A stretch of DNA of 64,000 nucleotides, from positions 1 to 64,000 of the forward strand of contig CANPTW010000003.1 in NCBI GenBank assembly GCA_947577075.1, in the 5' to 3' direction. Shown piece after piece: positions 15,548 through 23,887 of this stretch. The position numbers were made by a program, and so were the translations under genes. The notes under the pieces are model-generated. The model was not told the DNA's origin, searched no databases, and was given only the letters and a program-made list of their open reading frames with translations. Each line of letters starts with the position of its first letter. Position 1 is the first letter of the stretch. Source of the DNA: an uncultured Oscillibacter sp. GTDB taxonomy: Bacteria > Bacillota > Clostridia > Oscillospirales > Oscillospiraceae.

Positions 15548-16051
15548 ATGAACGCTATCGTTGTCGCGGACCAGCGCTGGGCCATCGGCCATGACGGAGG
15601 GCTGCTCTTTTCCCTTCCCACGGACTTGCGCCGCTTCCGTTCCCTGACCATGAACGGCACCGTCATCATGGGCCATCTGACCCTGAACTCCTTCCCGGAG
15701 GGCAAGCCCCTGCCGCAGAGGCGGAACATTGTCATCACGCGGCACCCCGATACCCTGCCGGAGGGGGTGGAGGCCGCCCCTTCTCCGGAAAAGGCCCTGG
15801 CCCTGGCCGGCGGGCCGGAGACGCCGGACCTCTGGATCATTGGCGGGGGAAGCATTTATGCCGCCCTGCTCTCCCGCTGCAGCAGGGTCTACCTCACCCG
15901 GGTGGAAACCTGCGTGGAGGAGTCCGACACCTATTTCCCCAATTTGGACAAGCTGCCCAACTGGGAGGCGGAGTCCGCCGGAGAGCTGATGCAGGAAAAC
16001 GATTTGAAGTTCCGCTTCATTGAGTACGTCAATACGAAGCTGAACGGCTGA
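15548..16051 (+). CDS. folA: Dihydrofolate reductase
   Basis: 167 residues. It reduces dihydrofolate to tetrahydrofolate with NADPH. Family landmarks are the substrate loop AIGHDGGLLFSLPTDLRRF with the catalytic Asp, the MGHLTLNSFP cofactor helix and the LWIIGGGSIYAALL nucleotide loop. The usual Arg of MGRKT is His here. The ribosome site GAGGTGA overlaps the thyA stop codon, so the two are translationally coupled. A terminator follows at once. Confidence 0.94.
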   Translation: MNAIVVADQRWAIGHDGGLLFSLPTDLRRFRSLTMNGTVIMGHLTLNSFPEGKPLPQRRNIVITRHPDTLPEGVEAAPSPEKALALAGGPETPDLWIIGGGSIYAALLSRCSRVYLTRVETCVEESDTYFPNLDKLPNWEAESAGELMQENDLKFRFIEYVNTKLNG

Positions 16052-16052
16052 G

Positions 16053-16082
16053 GAGCCCGGAAACCCGGTTTCCGGCTCTTTT
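16053..16082 (+). terminator. thyA-folA terminator
   Basis: Stem GAGC-CGGAAAC / GTTTCCG-GCTC with one bulged C, followed by four Ts, directly after the folA stop. Confidence 0.75.
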
Positions 16083-16141
16083 AAAAGGGCGGACAGGAGG
16101 CCCGGGTCCCTGAGGGGCCGGGCGAAAAAACGGAAACACGC

Positions 16142-16176
16142 GGACTTTGGGGAGCGCCCCAAAGTCCCTTGTTTTT
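16142..16176 (+). terminator. Second intrinsic terminator upstream of recG
   Basis: Perfect 11-bp stem (GGACTTTGGGG / CCCCAAAGTCC), loop AGCG, then a T-rich run (CTTGTTTTTT). A back-up terminator that insulates recG. Confidence 0.8.
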
Positions 16177-16197
16177 TCCTCCGCTCCACGGTATAAT
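16169..16197 (+). promoter_or_regulatory. recG promoter
   Basis: TTGTTT (16169-16174) and TATAAT (16192-16197) with a 17-base spacer. The -35 overlaps the T-tract of the preceding terminator. Confidence 0.6.
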
Positions 16198-16232
16198 GGG
16201 GACGGAAAAACCGGCTGGAGAGGAGGGCCTCT

Positions 16233-18275
16233 ATGGCGGACCTGAAGACGGACGTGCGTTATATCAAGGGGATCGGCGAGCAGCGGGCCAAGGCCCTGGC
16301 CAAGCTGGACATCCGCACCCTCCGGGATCTGATTTCCTGGTTTCCCCGGCGCTATGAGGACCGGACGGAGGTCCGGCGCATCGCCGATCTGATTCCCGGA
16401 GAGACTGCCTGCGTCTGCGCCATGCCCGCGTCCGCCCCGGCGGTGTCCCACATCCGCAGGGGCCTGGATCTGGTGAAGCTCCGGGTGGTGGATGAAACCG
16501 GGACCCTGGACGTGACCTTCTTCAACCAGTCCTGGCTGAAAAACAGCCTCCGGCCGGGGGAGAGCTATGTCTTCTGCGGCCGGGCGGAGGGCCCCCCGCT
16601 CCGCCGCCGGATGGCAAACCCCATTGTGGAGCCGGAGGGACGGCGGGAGTCCACGGGCCGCATTGTCCCCGTCTACCCCCTCACCGCCGGGGTCAGCCGT
16701 CTGGTCCTCTCCCGGTCCGTCCGCCAGGGGCTGGACGCCTGCGCCGACATCCTGCCCGACGTGCTGCCGGACGAGGTCCGGCGGGAGCACCAGCTCTGCC
16801 GCATCGGCTACGCCTATGAAAACATCCACTTTCCCGCCTCCTTCGAGGCGCTGGACCTGGCCCGGCGGCGGCTGGCCTTTGAAGAGCTGTTCCTCTTCAC
16901 CCTGGGCCTGCGGCGGCTGCGGCAGAGGCGGGAGACGGTGGAGGTGGAGCCCTTTGGCCCCGTGGACATGGAGGCCTTTTACAGGGCCCTGCCCTTCACC
17001 CTGACGGAGGCTCAGCGGCGCTGCATCGGCGAGGCCCTGGGGGACATGGCGTCCGGGAGGCCCATGAACCGCCTCTGCCAGGGGGACGTGGGCAGCGGCA
17101 AGACCATGGTGGCCGCCGCCTGCGCCTACTTCTCGGTAAAAAACGGCCGCCAGGCGGCGCTGATGGCCCCCACGGAGATTCTGGCCCGCCAGCATTACGA
17201 GGGGCTGGCTCCTCTGCTGGAGCCCCTGGGGGTCCGCTGCGCCCTGCTCACCGGGTCCGGCACCGCCAAGGAGAAGCGGGAGCTTTCCGCCGCCCTGGCG
17301 GCGGGGGAGATCGACTTTATCATAGGCACCCACGCCCTCATCACCGGCGGCGTGGAGTACCGCCGCCTGGGACTGGTGGTGACGGACGAGCAGCACCGCT
17401 TCGGCGTGGCCCAGCGGGCGGCCCTGGCGGGGAAGGGGGACCACCCCCACACCCTGGTCATGTCCGCCACGCCCATTCCCCGGACCCTGGCCCTGATTTT
17501 GTACGGCGATTTGGACGTATCGGTTATCGACCAGCTGCCCCCGGGGCGGCAGCCCGTCCAGACCTCCTTTGTGGACGGCAGCTACCACCCCCGGATTTAC
17601 AAGTTTCTCCGGAGGCTGGTGGGAGAGGGGCGGCAGGTGTACATCGTCTGTCCCGCGGTCTCCGAGAGCGAGGAGGACGACCGGAAGGCCGTGACGGAGT
17701 ACGCCGCGCAGCTCCAGCGGGAGGTGTTCCCGGAGCTCCGGGTGGCTTACGTCCACGGGAAGATGAAGCCGAAGGAGAAGGACGCCGTAATGACGGCCTT
17801 CGCCGGCGGGGAGACGGATATCCTGGTGTCCACCACCGTCATTGAGGTGGGGGTGGACGTGCCCAACGCCGCCGTCATGGTGGTGGAGAACGCGGAGCGC
17901 TTCGGCCTCAGCCAGCTCCACCAGCTCCGGGGCCGGGTGGGCCGGGGGAAGTGGCAGTCCTACTGCGTCCTCATCTCCGACAACCGGAACGAGGAGACCC
18001 GCCGCCGCCTGAAGGTCATGACGAAAACCGCCGACGGTTTTAAAATCGCCGAGGAGGACCTGCGCCTCCGGGGGCCGGGGGACTTCTTCGGCCGGCGGCA
18101 GCACGGCCTGCCGGGCCTCCGGGTGGCGGACATCGGCTGTGACGCCCAGCTCCTGCGGGAGGCCCAGGGGGCGGCGGACGCGCTGCTTGCGAGGGACCCG
18201 GAGCTGAAAAGCTGCCCCGCCGCCGCGGAGCGCATAGCGGAGCTGTTCACCGAGGCGGAGCTCGCCTTTTCCTGA
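16233..18275 (+). CDS. recG: ATP-dependent DNA helicase RecG
   Basis: 680 residues, normal RecG length. It remodels stalled replication forks and branched recombination intermediates. The N-terminal OB-fold wedge region (about 1-200) is followed by the SF2 motor. Walker A is GDVGSGKT (about 288-295), the DEQH box is TDEQHRFGVAQ and motif III is MSATPIPRT. Motifs IV-VI include STTVIEVGVDVPNA and QLRGRVGRG. The C-terminal RecG wing follows. AGGAGGG lies 7 bases before the ATG. It has its own promoter. Confidence 0.97.
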   Translation: MADLKTDVRYIKGIGEQRAKALAKLDIRTLRDLISWFPRRYEDRTEVRRIADLIPGETACVCAMPASAPAVSHIRRGLDLVKLRVVDETGTLDVTFFNQSWLKNSLRPGESYVFCGRAEGPPLRRRMANPIVEPEGRRESTGRIVPVYPLTAGVSRLVLSRSVRQGLDACADILPDVLPDEVRREHQLCRIGYAYENIHFPASFEALDLARRRLAFEELFLFTLGLRRLRQRRETVEVEPFGPVDMEAFYRALPFTLTEAQRRCIGEALGDMASGRPMNRLCQGDVGSGKTMVAAACAYFSVKNGRQAALMAPTEILARQHYEGLAPLLEPLGVRCALLTGSGTAKEKRELSAALAAGEIDFIIGTHALITGGVEYRRLGLVVTDEQHRFGVAQRAALAGKGDHPHTLVMSATPIPRTLALILYGDLDVSVIDQLPPGRQPVQTSFVDGSYHPRIYKFLRRLVGEGRQVYIVCPAVSESEEDDRKAVTEYAAQLQREVFPELRVAYVHGKMKPKEKDAVMTAFAGGETDILVSTTVIEVGVDVPNAAVMVVENAERFGLSQLHQLRGRVGRGKWQSYCVLISDNRNEETRRRLKVMTKTADGFKIAEEDLRLRGPGDFFGRRQHGLPGLRVADIGCDAQLLREAQGAADALLARDPELKSCPAAAERIAELFTEAELAFS

Positions 18276-18378
18276 GGAGGGAGCGGGGAAAGCCGGAGGA
18301 GCGCGGGGCATCCCGCGGGCGTTTCGGGGAAGGCGGAAAAAAGTTAAAAAAGCGCGAATGGATTTCCCTCCGCCAATC

Positions 18379-18414
18379 GTGTTTGGTATGAAGCCGGAAA
18401 CGGTTACCAAACAC
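18379..18414. promoter_or_regulatory. Inverted repeat directly upstream of the secreted-repeat gene
   Basis: Perfect 10-bp arms GTGTTTGGTA and TACCAAACAC around a 16-base loop, ending 2 bases before the CGGAGG ribosome site. Either an operator, possibly read by the adjacent regulators, or an RNA hairpin that affects translation. Confidence 0.5.
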
Positions 18415-18429
18415 AACGGAGGAATCGGA

Positions 18430-18789
18430 ATGAAAAAGGCGCTTTTAAACATGTTCACAGCGGTGGTCGCAGTTTCTATGGCAGTGACCGCGACCTTTGC
18501 GGCGGGACCCGGGGGAGGGCGCTGCTTTGTGGACGCGGACGGCGACGGGATCTGTGACAACTTCGCCTCCGGCGAAGGCTGCGGGACCCGGTGCGGCGCA
18601 GGCTTTGTGGACGCGGACGGCGACGGAGTCTGCGACAACTACGCCTCCGGCGAAGGCTGCGGGACCCGGTGCGGCGCAGGCTTTGTGGACGCGGACGGCG
18701 ACGGGATCTGCGACAACTATGCCTCCGGCCAGGGCTGGGGCCACGGCGGCCACGGTGGGCACGGCTTCCGGGGCGGACACTGCCGGTAA
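18430..18789 (+). CDS. Small secreted protein with three DxDxDG (calcium-loop-like) repeats
   Basis: 119 residues. A signal peptide (basic MKK, hydrophobic core, cleavage after TATFA near 24) precedes a mature part built of 26-residue repeats starting at about 33, 59 and 85. Each opens FVDADGDG(I/V)CDN and continues with ASGEGCGTRCGAG, so the DNA repeat unit is 78 bp. The DxDxDG loop resembles EF-hand, dockerin and thrombospondin-type calcium sites. Cysteines are paired within each unit. The C-terminus is Gly/His-rich (GHGGHGGHGFRGGH) and may bind transition metals. CGGAGG lies 6 bases before the ATG. Followed 14 bases later by an ECF sigma gene. Function unknown. Confidence 0.82.
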   Translation: MKKALLNMFTAVVAVSMAVTATFAAGPGGGRCFVDADGDGICDNFASGEGCGTRCGAGFVDADGDGVCDNYASGEGCGTRCGAGFVDADGDGICDNYASGQGWGHGGHGGHGFRGGHCR

Positions 18790-18803
18790 GAAAAGGAACC
18801 AGG

Positions 18804-19289
18804 ATGCGGAGCGAACAGGAGACGACCAGGGCCATCGAACGGTATTCCGATACCGTTCGCCGGCTTTGCGTGGTACATTTGAAAAATGACGCCGACACCG
18901 AGGACATATTTCAAACCGTGTTTTTGAAATATGTCCTTAGCTCCGTTTCCTTTGAAAATGACGAGCATGAGAAGGCCTGGTTTATCCGGGTCACCATCAA
19001 CGCCTGCAAGGACCTGCGGAGAAGCTTTTTCCGCAGCCGTACCGTATCCTTGGACGAGGTGCTGGAGCGGCCGGCGGCCCTGCCCCCGGATTACAGGGAC
19101 GTCTGGGACGCCGTGTGTTCGCTCCCCCCAAAATACCGGGACGTTGTATACCTGCATTACTTCGAGGATTACACCGCTCCGCAGATCGGCCGTATTTTGG
19201 GCAAGAACGTGAATACGGTCTATACGCTCCTGACCCGCTCCAAACAGATGCTGAGGGAAACGCTGGGGGGTGAGTACGACTATGAATGA
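18804..19289 (+). CDS. ECF-type RNA polymerase sigma factor
   Basis: 161 residues with sigma region 2 (KNDADTEDIFQTVFLKYVL, about 28-46, then AWFIRVTINACKDLRRSFFR) and region 4 (LPPKYRDVVYLHYFEDYTAP, then QIGRILGKNVNTVYTLLTRSK). No region 3, so group 4. The start at 18804 follows AAGGAACCAGG, a modest ribosome site. Its end overlaps the start of the next gene by 8 bases, the usual coupling of ECF sigma with its anti-sigma factor. It probably directs transcription of its own operon in response to an extracytoplasmic signal. Confidence 0.9.
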   Translation: MRSEQETTRAIERYSDTVRRLCVVHLKNDADTEDIFQTVFLKYVLSSVSFENDEHEKAWFIRVTINACKDLRRSFFRSRTVSLDEVLERPAALPPDYRDVWDAVCSLPPKYRDVVYLHYFEDYTAPQIGRILGKNVNTVYTLLTRSKQMLRETLGGEYDYE

Positions 19290-20019
19290 CGCGTTCAAGG
19301 AACTCTTCGGCCAGGTGCGGGCGGGGGAAGACCTGAAGGACCGCACCAGGATATTTCTTGCCGGGAAGACCCGGGGATACACCCGGGGGAGAGAACGGCG
19401 GCGGCCCCTTTGCGCCGCGGCGTGCCTCCTGCTGGTGGTGCTGCTGGGGGGCCGGTGGCTTTACTTCACGCCCATAGCGGAAATCAGCATGGACATCAAC
19501 CCCTCCATCGAGCTGGGGGTCAACCGGCTTGACCAGGTGATTTCCGTGAACGGGTTTAACGAGGACGGACGAGCGCTTGCGCAGGGGCTGGATGTGAAGT
19601 ACAGACCGTATCGGGACGCCGTTGAAGAAATTTTAAACCATGACGCCGTCGCGGCGCTGCTGTCCGGCGGCGAGGTCATGGCCATTACGGTCTCGGGTCC
19701 GGATGAGCGGCGCTCCGCCAGAATCCTGTCGGAGGTGGAGGCCTGCGCGGCGGGGCACGGGAACACCCACTGCGATTCCGCCACGCCGGAGGACGCCGCC
19801 GCCGCCCACGAGCTGGGGCTCTCCTGCGGGAAATACAGGGCCTTTTTAGCGCTGCGGCAGCTTGACCCGGAGATCACCCCCGAAGCCGTACAGGGGATGA
19901 CCATGCGGGAGATCTGGGAATTGACCGGCCGCCTCTCCCCGGGCGGCGGGGACGGGCTGCCGCCGTCCGGCGGCCAGGGGAACGGGCATCACGGACATCA
20001 CGGATACGGCGGCGGATAA
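19282..20019 (+). CDS. RsgI-type membrane anti-sigma factor with His/Gly-rich tail
   Basis: 245 residues. A cytoplasmic N-terminal segment (about 1-40) would bind the sigma factor. One membrane helix follows at about 43-61. The outer domain opens with SMDINPSIELGVNRLDQVIS and GFNEDG, the signature of the RsgI middle domain. RsgI proteins of cellulolytic clostridia sense outside ligands through a C-terminal module. Here the C-terminus is instead PPSGGQGNGHHGHHGYGGG, which echoes the His/Gly tail of the secreted protein two genes upstream. The start overlaps the sigma gene by 8 bases. A terminator follows. Confidence 0.85.
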   Translation: MNDAFKELFGQVRAGEDLKDRTRIFLAGKTRGYTRGRERRRPLCAAACLLLVVLLGGRWLYFTPIAEISMDINPSIELGVNRLDQVISVNGFNEDGRALAQGLDVKYRPYRDAVEEILNHDAVAALLSGGEVMAITVSGPDERRSARILSEVEACAAGHGNTHCDSATPEDAAAAHELGLSCGKYRAFLALRQLDPEITPEAVQGMTMREIWELTGRLSPGGGDGLPPSGGQGNGHHGHHGYGGG

Positions 20020-20027
20020 GCGCGGGA

Positions 20028-20060
20028 AAGCGCCGGAGAAGGAAGCCTTCTCCGGCGCTT
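20028..20060. terminator. Bidirectional terminator between the anti-sigma gene and ftsK
   Basis: Perfect 15-bp stem (AAGCGCCGGAGAAGG / CCTTCTCCGGCGCTT) with a 3-base loop, placed between convergent stops. Confidence 0.75.
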
Positions 20061-20065
20061 GTTCG

Positions 20066-22675
20066 CTATTCCGCTCCGAAGTCCTCCGCGGGCGGTTCTT
20101 CCGGCGCGGCGCCCATCTTCATCTCCTGCCACTTCTCCTTGGTGATGAGGAGCTGCCGGGGCTTGGACCCCTCGAAGGGCCCCACATACCCCCGCTCCTC
20201 CAGCTGGTCCACCAGCCGGGCGGCCCGGGAGTAGCCCAGCTTCAAGCGCCGCTGGAGCATGGAGGTGGAGGCCTGCCCCGTCTCCAAAATGACCTCCACG
20301 GCGGCGGGGAGGAGCTCGTCCTCCTCGCTCTCCTGGGGCTCGGGGGAGGGCTTGCCGCCCTTGTTCCCCTTCTCCTGGACGGACTCCTCAATCTTGGCGA
20401 TGACGTCGTCGTCGTACTGGGCCTCTCCGGTCTGCTTGACGAAGGACACCACCCGGTCGATCTCCTCCGGGGTGATGAAGCAGCCCTGGACCCGGGTGGG
20501 CTTCCCGGCCCCCAGGGGGGCGTAGAGCATGTCGCCCCGGCCCACCAGCTTTTCCGCGCCGCCGTTGTCCAGGATGATCCGGGACTCCATGGAGGACGCC
20601 ACGGCGAAGGCGATGCGGCTGGGGATGTTGGCCTTCATGAGGCCGGTGATCACGTCGGCGGAGGGCCGCTGGGTGGCGATGACCAGGTGCATCCCGGCGG
20701 CGCGGCCCATCTGGGCCACCCGGCAGATGGACTCCTCCACCTCCTTGGCGGCCACCAGCATCAAATCCGCCAGCTCGTCGATGACCACCACCACGCTGGG
20801 CAGGGGCTCCAGATCCTCCTTCGTCCTTGCCAGCTGGTTGAACTCCTCCAGCTTTTTCACCCCGTGCTCGGAGAAGGTCTTGTAGCGCTTCATCATCTCG
20901 AACACCGCCCACTGGAGGGCCCCGGCGGCCTTCTTCGGGTCCGTCACCACGGGGATCAGCAGGTGGGGGATGCCGTTATAGGGGGCCAGCTCCACCATCT
21001 TGGGGTCCACCATGATGAAGCGCACGTCCTCCGGCGTGGACTTATAGAGGAGGCTGATGATCAGGGAGTTGGTGCACACGGACTTGCCGGAGCCCGTGGT
21101 GCCCGCGATGAGCACATGGGGCAGGGTGCCGATGTCCCCGACGACGTTCCGCCCGCCGATGTCCCGGCCCAGGGCGAAGGCCACCTGGGACTTGTGCCCC
21201 GCGAAGTCCCGGGACTCGATGACGTCCCGGATGAGGACCGGGGTCACCTGCTTATTGGGCACCTCGATGCCCACCACGGAGATTTTGTCGGGAATGGGGG
21301 CGATGCGCACCCCCGTGGCCCCCAGGGCCAGGGCGATGTCGTCCGCCAGGTTGGTGATCTTGGAGAGCTTCACCCCCTGCTCCAGGATGAACTCGTAGCG
21401 GGTGACGGAGGGGCCGTGGATCACGTCGCCGGGGGCGGCGTCCACGCCGAAGCTGGTCAGGGTCTCCGCCAGGCGGCGGGAGTTGTTCCGCAGCTCCGCC
21501 CCGGCCTCCACGTGGTTCTCTCCTGCGCTCATTTTCAGCAGGTCCACCGGGGGATACTGGTAGGACCCATCCTCGGCGGCCAGCTTTTCCTCGATCTCCG
21601 CGGCCACGGCGGCGGTCTGGGCCGCCACCTCCCTGGCCGTCTCCGCCTTGCCGCTGCGGGTGAAGGTCTCCGCCGTGGGGAGGGGGGCCTTCTCCGGCGG
21701 GGCGGGCTCCGGCTCCGGGGCGGCGGGGGGAACGGGCTCCGGCCGTGCCGCCGGCCCCGCCGCAGGGGACAGGGGTTCCGGGGCGGCGGAGACGGAGGGC
21801 CCCGGCTCGGGCACCGGAGAGGGCGGCGGCACGGGAATGGCCGCCCGGGGCCGCTCCGGTTCCGGCTCCGGCTGGGGGGCGGGGGCCGCCGGGGCCTGAA
21901 GAACCTGGTCCGGCGTGGGCTGGGCGTCGGCCTTGTGGCGGAAAAAGCCGGTGAATTTCCCGGATTTTTCGGGCTTTGCGGGGCGCTCCTCGCCGTCCAG
22001 GGGGATGTCGATCTGAGGCTTGGGGCCGGAGGAGGCCCGCCGCTTGGGCGGGTCCACGGGGGTTACCCGGATGGCGGGCTCGGGCTGCTCCTCATACTGG
22101 GGCCGTGTCCGCTGCCAGCCGGCGAAGGCGGCCAGGGTCGTCCGCAGGGACACAAAGAGGAGGGCCACAAACAGCACCGTGAACAAAATCACCGACGCCA
22201 GGGGGGAGAACACGGCGGCGGACCCGTTGGCCAGCACGCCGGAGACGGCTCCGCCGGACTCCAGCGCCGTGCCGTCGGCCCAGATGGCGTTGAGCATCTT
22301 AAAAAAGGAGGGCTCGTAGACCTTCTTGCACAGGACCAGGTGGGTCAGTGTCCCGAACAGGGGGGGCAGCAGCAGGGCGCAGGTGGTCCGCAGCTGGACG
22401 GGGCGGCCCCGGTGGAAGACCAAGATCAGCCCCGCCAGCACCAGGGAGGGCCCCGCCAGCCAGTAGCCGTAACCGAACAGGCCCTTCAGGAGCTTTGCGA
22501 AAAAGTCCAGAAACAGGGCGTTGACGCCGAAATAGCCCACGAAGACGCACAGAGCCAGCACCAGGAGCACGCCTCCCGTGACCTCCCGGCGGATGGGCTG
22601 CTTCTGGGGGGGCTTTTTGGTGGATCTGCCGCCGGACTTTTTGGCGGCGGGTTTCTTCTGTGTTGTGGAAGCCAA
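20066..22675 (-). CDS. ftsK: DNA translocase FtsK/SpoIIIE
   Basis: 869 residues. A basic N-terminus precedes four membrane helices (about 30-195). A long Pro/Ala/Glu-rich linker (about 215-385) follows, then the motor with Walker A GTTGSGKSVC and a DELADLM Walker B. The C-terminal gamma winged helix (LKLGYSRAARLVDQLEERGYV) recognises chromosome-orienting sequences. It pumps chromosomal DNA through the division or sporulation septum. The start codon is TTG at 22675, supported by GGGGAGG 8 bases upstream. Only 21 bases separate it from uppP on the same strand. Confidence 0.95.
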   Translation of the reverse strand: MASTTQKKPAAKKSGGRSTKKPPQKQPIRREVTGGVLLVLALCVFVGYFGVNALFLDFFAKLLKGLFGYGYWLAGPSLVLAGLILVFHRGRPVQLRTTCALLLPPLFGTLTHLVLCKKVYEPSFFKMLNAIWADGTALESGGAVSGVLANGSAAVFSPLASVILFTVLFVALLFVSLRTTLAAFAGWQRTRPQYEEQPEPAIRVTPVDPPKRRASSGPKPQIDIPLDGEERPAKPEKSGKFTGFFRHKADAQPTPDQVLQAPAAPAPQPEPEPERPRAAIPVPPPSPVPEPGPSVSAAPEPLSPAAGPAARPEPVPPAAPEPEPAPPEKAPLPTAETFTRSGKAETAREVAAQTAAVAAEIEEKLAAEDGSYQYPPVDLLKMSAGENHVEAGAELRNNSRRLAETLTSFGVDAAPGDVIHGPSVTRYEFILEQGVKLSKITNLADDIALALGATGVRIAPIPDKISVVGIEVPNKQVTPVLIRDVIESRDFAGHKSQVAFALGRDIGGRNVVGDIGTLPHVLIAGTTGSGKSVCTNSLIISLLYKSTPEDVRFIMVDPKMVELAPYNGIPHLLIPVVTDPKKAAGALQWAVFEMMKRYKTFSEHGVKKLEEFNQLARTKEDLEPLPSVVVVIDELADLMLVAAKEVEESICRVAQMGRAAGMHLVIATQRPSADVITGLMKANIPSRIAFAVASSMESRIILDNGGAEKLVGRGDMLYAPLGAGKPTRVQGCFITPEEIDRVVSFVKQTGEAQYDDDVIAKIEESVQEKGNKGGKPSPEPQESEEDELLPAAVEVILETGQASTSMLQRRLKLGYSRAARLVDQLEERGYVGPFEGSKPRQLLITKEKWQEMKMGAAPEEPPAEDFGAE

Positions 22676-22696
22676 GGTATGTACCTCCCCTTCGGG

Positions 22697-23533
22697 TTAC
22701 TTTTGAATGAAGATCAGGACCAGGGTGACGAGGCCCGCCAGCCAGCAGTAGTAGGCGAAGAAGCCGAACTTCCCCTTGTCCGCCACCAGCTTGATCAGCC
22801 GGATGCAGAGATAGCCCACCAGGGCGGAGACCGCCACGCCCACCAGATAAATGGGCACCTCTTCCCAGAGGACCTGGGCCTCCAGCGCGTCCTTGAGGCT
22901 CAGGATATTGGCCCCCAGGATGGCGGGGATGGACATGAGGAAGGAGTAACGCACGGCGAACTTCCGGTCGAAGCCTACAAACACGGCGGCGGTGATGGTG
23001 GTGCCGGAGCGGGAAATGCCGGGACAGGTGGCCAGGGCCTGCCCCACGCCCACCAGCAGGGCGTCCAGCATGGTGGCGGTCCGCTCCGTCTTCCGTCCCC
23101 GGCGGACGCGGTCGCTGGCAAAGAGGAGGCAGCCGGTGACCAGCAGGGCGAAGGCCACGAAATACATGTTGTCCCCCAGGGCCTCGACGGCGTCCTTCAC
23201 CGGCAGCACGGCGAAGAGGGGCAGAGTCCCCACAATGATCAGCAGGATCATCCGCCGGGCGGGAGGCGCGGGGGAGGGCGTGGAGCCATGGACCAGGTCG
23301 CCGATGCCATAGAAGAATTCGAGAATCATCTCCCCAATATCCTCCCGGTAGGCGATGAAGACGGCGAACAGCGTGCCCAGGTGGAGCAGCACATCAAAAA
23401 AGGGCGGGACGGCCGACGCGTCCGCGACGTTCAGAAGGTGCTCTGCGATGGCCAGATGGCCGGAACTGGACACCGGCAGAAACTCGGTTACCCCCTGGAC
23501 GACGCCCAGAAGGATGGAGGAAAGCAGGGTCAA
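22697..23533 (-). CDS. uppP: Undecaprenyl-diphosphate phosphatase (BacA/UppP)
   Basis: 278 residues, integral membrane. It recycles undecaprenyl pyrophosphate, the lipid carrier for peptidoglycan, and can give bacitracin tolerance. Signature motifs are GVVQGVTEFLPVSSSGHL (E, SSSGH) and the PGISRSGTT phosphatase loop, with eight or so helices. I place the start at a TTG (23533) because AGGAG lies 10 bases before it and the protein then opens like other UppPs. A GTG 9 bases upstream or an ATG at 23572 are alternatives. Confidence 0.93.
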   Translation of the reverse strand: MTLLSSILLGVVQGVTEFLPVSSSGHLAIAEHLLNVADASAVPPFFDVLLHLGTLFAVFIAYREDIGEMILEFFYGIGDLVHGSTPSPAPPARRMILLIIVGTLPLFAVLPVKDAVEALGDNMYFVAFALLVTGCLLFASDRVRRGRKTERTATMLDALLVGVGQALATCPGISRSGTTITAAVFVGFDRKFAVRYSFLMSIPAILGANILSLKDALEAQVLWEEVPIYLVGVAVSALVGYLCIRLIKLVADKGKFGFFAYYCWLAGLVTLVLIFIQK

Positions 23534-23724
23534 GGAATTCACGCTCCTAACTTGGGGGATTTTCCCGCCCATTCTCACGGCGGCGGGGAAAGAGGCGGGA
23601 GGGGGAAAAGCGGGCCGCACCGGGGCGGGGGAGGAGAAAAGCCGCCCCCCTCAAGGACAAGAAGCGGCGGTATATGCCGCCGGCCGGCCGCGGTTCGCTT
23701 TCAGCCGCGCCGACTATAAAACAC

Positions 23725-23734
23725 AGTATACCAC
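23725..23734 (-). promoter_or_regulatory. Candidate extended -10 promoter for uppP-ftsK
   Basis: Minus-strand TGG followed by TATACT, with no good -35. It would give a leader of about 190 bases. The rest of 23534-23850 is gene-free and shows only GC-rich sequence. Confidence 0.35.
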
Positions 23735-23850
23735 GGACGGGCTGTAAATTCCAGTCATATTTCCAAAAGTCCTCCAATTGCCGGGGCCGGAGGTTTGGCA
23801 AAAACGGCCGCCGCCCGGGAGGGGAAACCGCCTGTTATGCGGGAAAAAGC

Positions 23851-23876
23851 GGGACGAAGGAGCGCTCCTTCGTCCC
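23851..23876 (-). terminator. mtlD terminator
   Basis: Perfect palindrome GGGACGAAGGAGC / GCTCCTTCGTCCC. On the minus strand it is followed by GCTTTTT, 11 bases after the mtlD stop. Confidence 0.8.
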
Positions 23877-23887
23877 GCCGTACCGCT

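Noticed and set aside
16029-18638. 869-codon minus-strand frame over recG
   Set aside because: Antisense of recG. Its apparent repeats come from the secreted-protein repeat and from codon bias.
18526-18760. CRISPR-like repeat array
   Set aside because: The units are contiguous, in frame and coding, with no spacers. No cas genes are present.
20687-23719. 1010-codon open frame on the plus strand over ftsK and uppP
   Set aside because: Pro/Gly/His-rich antisense translation without recognisable domains. Both minus-strand genes are certain.
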